Source: Apostichopus japonicus (taxonomy: Eukaryota > Echinodermata > Holothuroidea > Aspidochirotida > Stichopodidae). Taken from it: a stretch of DNA of 64,000 nt. Below are positions 63,887-64,000 of the stretch, in pieces (the stretch's first letter is position 1; every line of letters begins with the position of its first letter). The position numbers and the translations under genes were made by a program. The notes beneath the pieces were generated by a model, which was not told where the DNA came from, made no database searches, and saw only the letters and a program-made list of their open reading frames with translations. Location of the stretch: NCBI RefSeq assembly GCF_037975245.1, contig NC_092583.1, positions 10,082,764 to 10,146,763 on the forward strand, in the 5' to 3' direction.

Positions 63887-64000
63887 CTAAATATACATTA
63901 TATAAAGAGATAGGGAAAAAAACCCATGAAAACTTACAGAACGGATGAACCCAGTTCCATTAAAATGCATTATGAACATCAGCAAGGGTTTGAGTTTCCT

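Larger units (their letters stand above)
1716..63697 (-). other. Introns over 300 bases with nothing recognised
   Basis: I read these stretches and see no gene or clear repeat beyond short homopolymer runs: 12714-13642, 13847-14336, 14526-15269, 18172-18494, 18693-19017, 19324-19904, 26422-26855, 28821-29084, 29559-30090, 30303-30939, 32428-33021, 34569-35228, 35601-36210, 37332-37888, 40081-40591, 40793-41389, 43617-44105, 44870-45668, 46324-47061, 48419-49084, 50224-50817, 51871-52537, 52659-53795, 54812-55363, 55520-55975, 56161-56638, 59414-60030, 61491-62082. C-rich or G-rich runs (for example 48505-48530, 61500-61510) and A runs are common. Confidence 0.6.

Overview
The window is animal genomic DNA: AT-rich, intron-rich, and full of short DNA transposons, a tRNA-derived SINE, non-LTR retrotransposon tails and minisatellites. 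Domain content and repeat style suggest a marine invertebrate deuterostome, perhaps an echinoderm. That placement is inference; nothing here fixes the species.

One gene on the minus strand fills almost the whole window. Its 5' part lies beyond base 64000 and its stop codon is at 1487-1489. I traced 62 coding exons by hand. All 61 introns are GT-AG, and every exon length agrees with its phases, giving one open frame of 12,293 nt (4,097 residues in the window). The product is a giant type I membrane protein: C-type lectin domains (CTLD), fibronectin III domains (FN3) and CUB domains, then a SEA-like juxtamembrane domain, one transmembrane helix and a tail of about 105 residues with no catalytic domain. 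In the window there are 11 CUB, 11 FN3 and 11 CTLD domains (one CTLD only half present).

The layout is a tandem duplication inside one gene. A 15-domain unit reads CUB1-5, then five CTLD-FN3 pairs (slots a to e). Unit 1 spans 61490-37023 and unit 2 spans 36783-7804. They match exon for exon, code 5,334 and 5,349 nt, and have almost equal genomic length once a 4.7 kb transposon in unit 2 is removed. The last CTLD-FN3 pair of an earlier unit (unit 0) lies at the right edge, so the array continues upstream. After unit 2 come one more CUB (6902-5917), the SEA-like region (5285-3341), the membrane helix and the tail.

Every complete CTLD has seven cysteines, the odd one in a WxDC motif, and every FN3 has exactly one cysteine. 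This suggests a disulphide joining each CTLD to its FN3. Introns hold a decayed PIF/Harbinger transposon (21274-26001) with a hAT MITE nested in its transposase intron, three related TTA-flanked MITEs, several hAT MITEs with 8-bp target duplications, two SINE copies lying against splice donors, three non-LTR retrotransposon ends, and many tandem repeats. In 6.7-16.6 kb, five exons have copies of their acceptor and 5' coding sequence repeated in the preceding intron. No RNA gene, CRISPR array or second protein-coding host gene was found.
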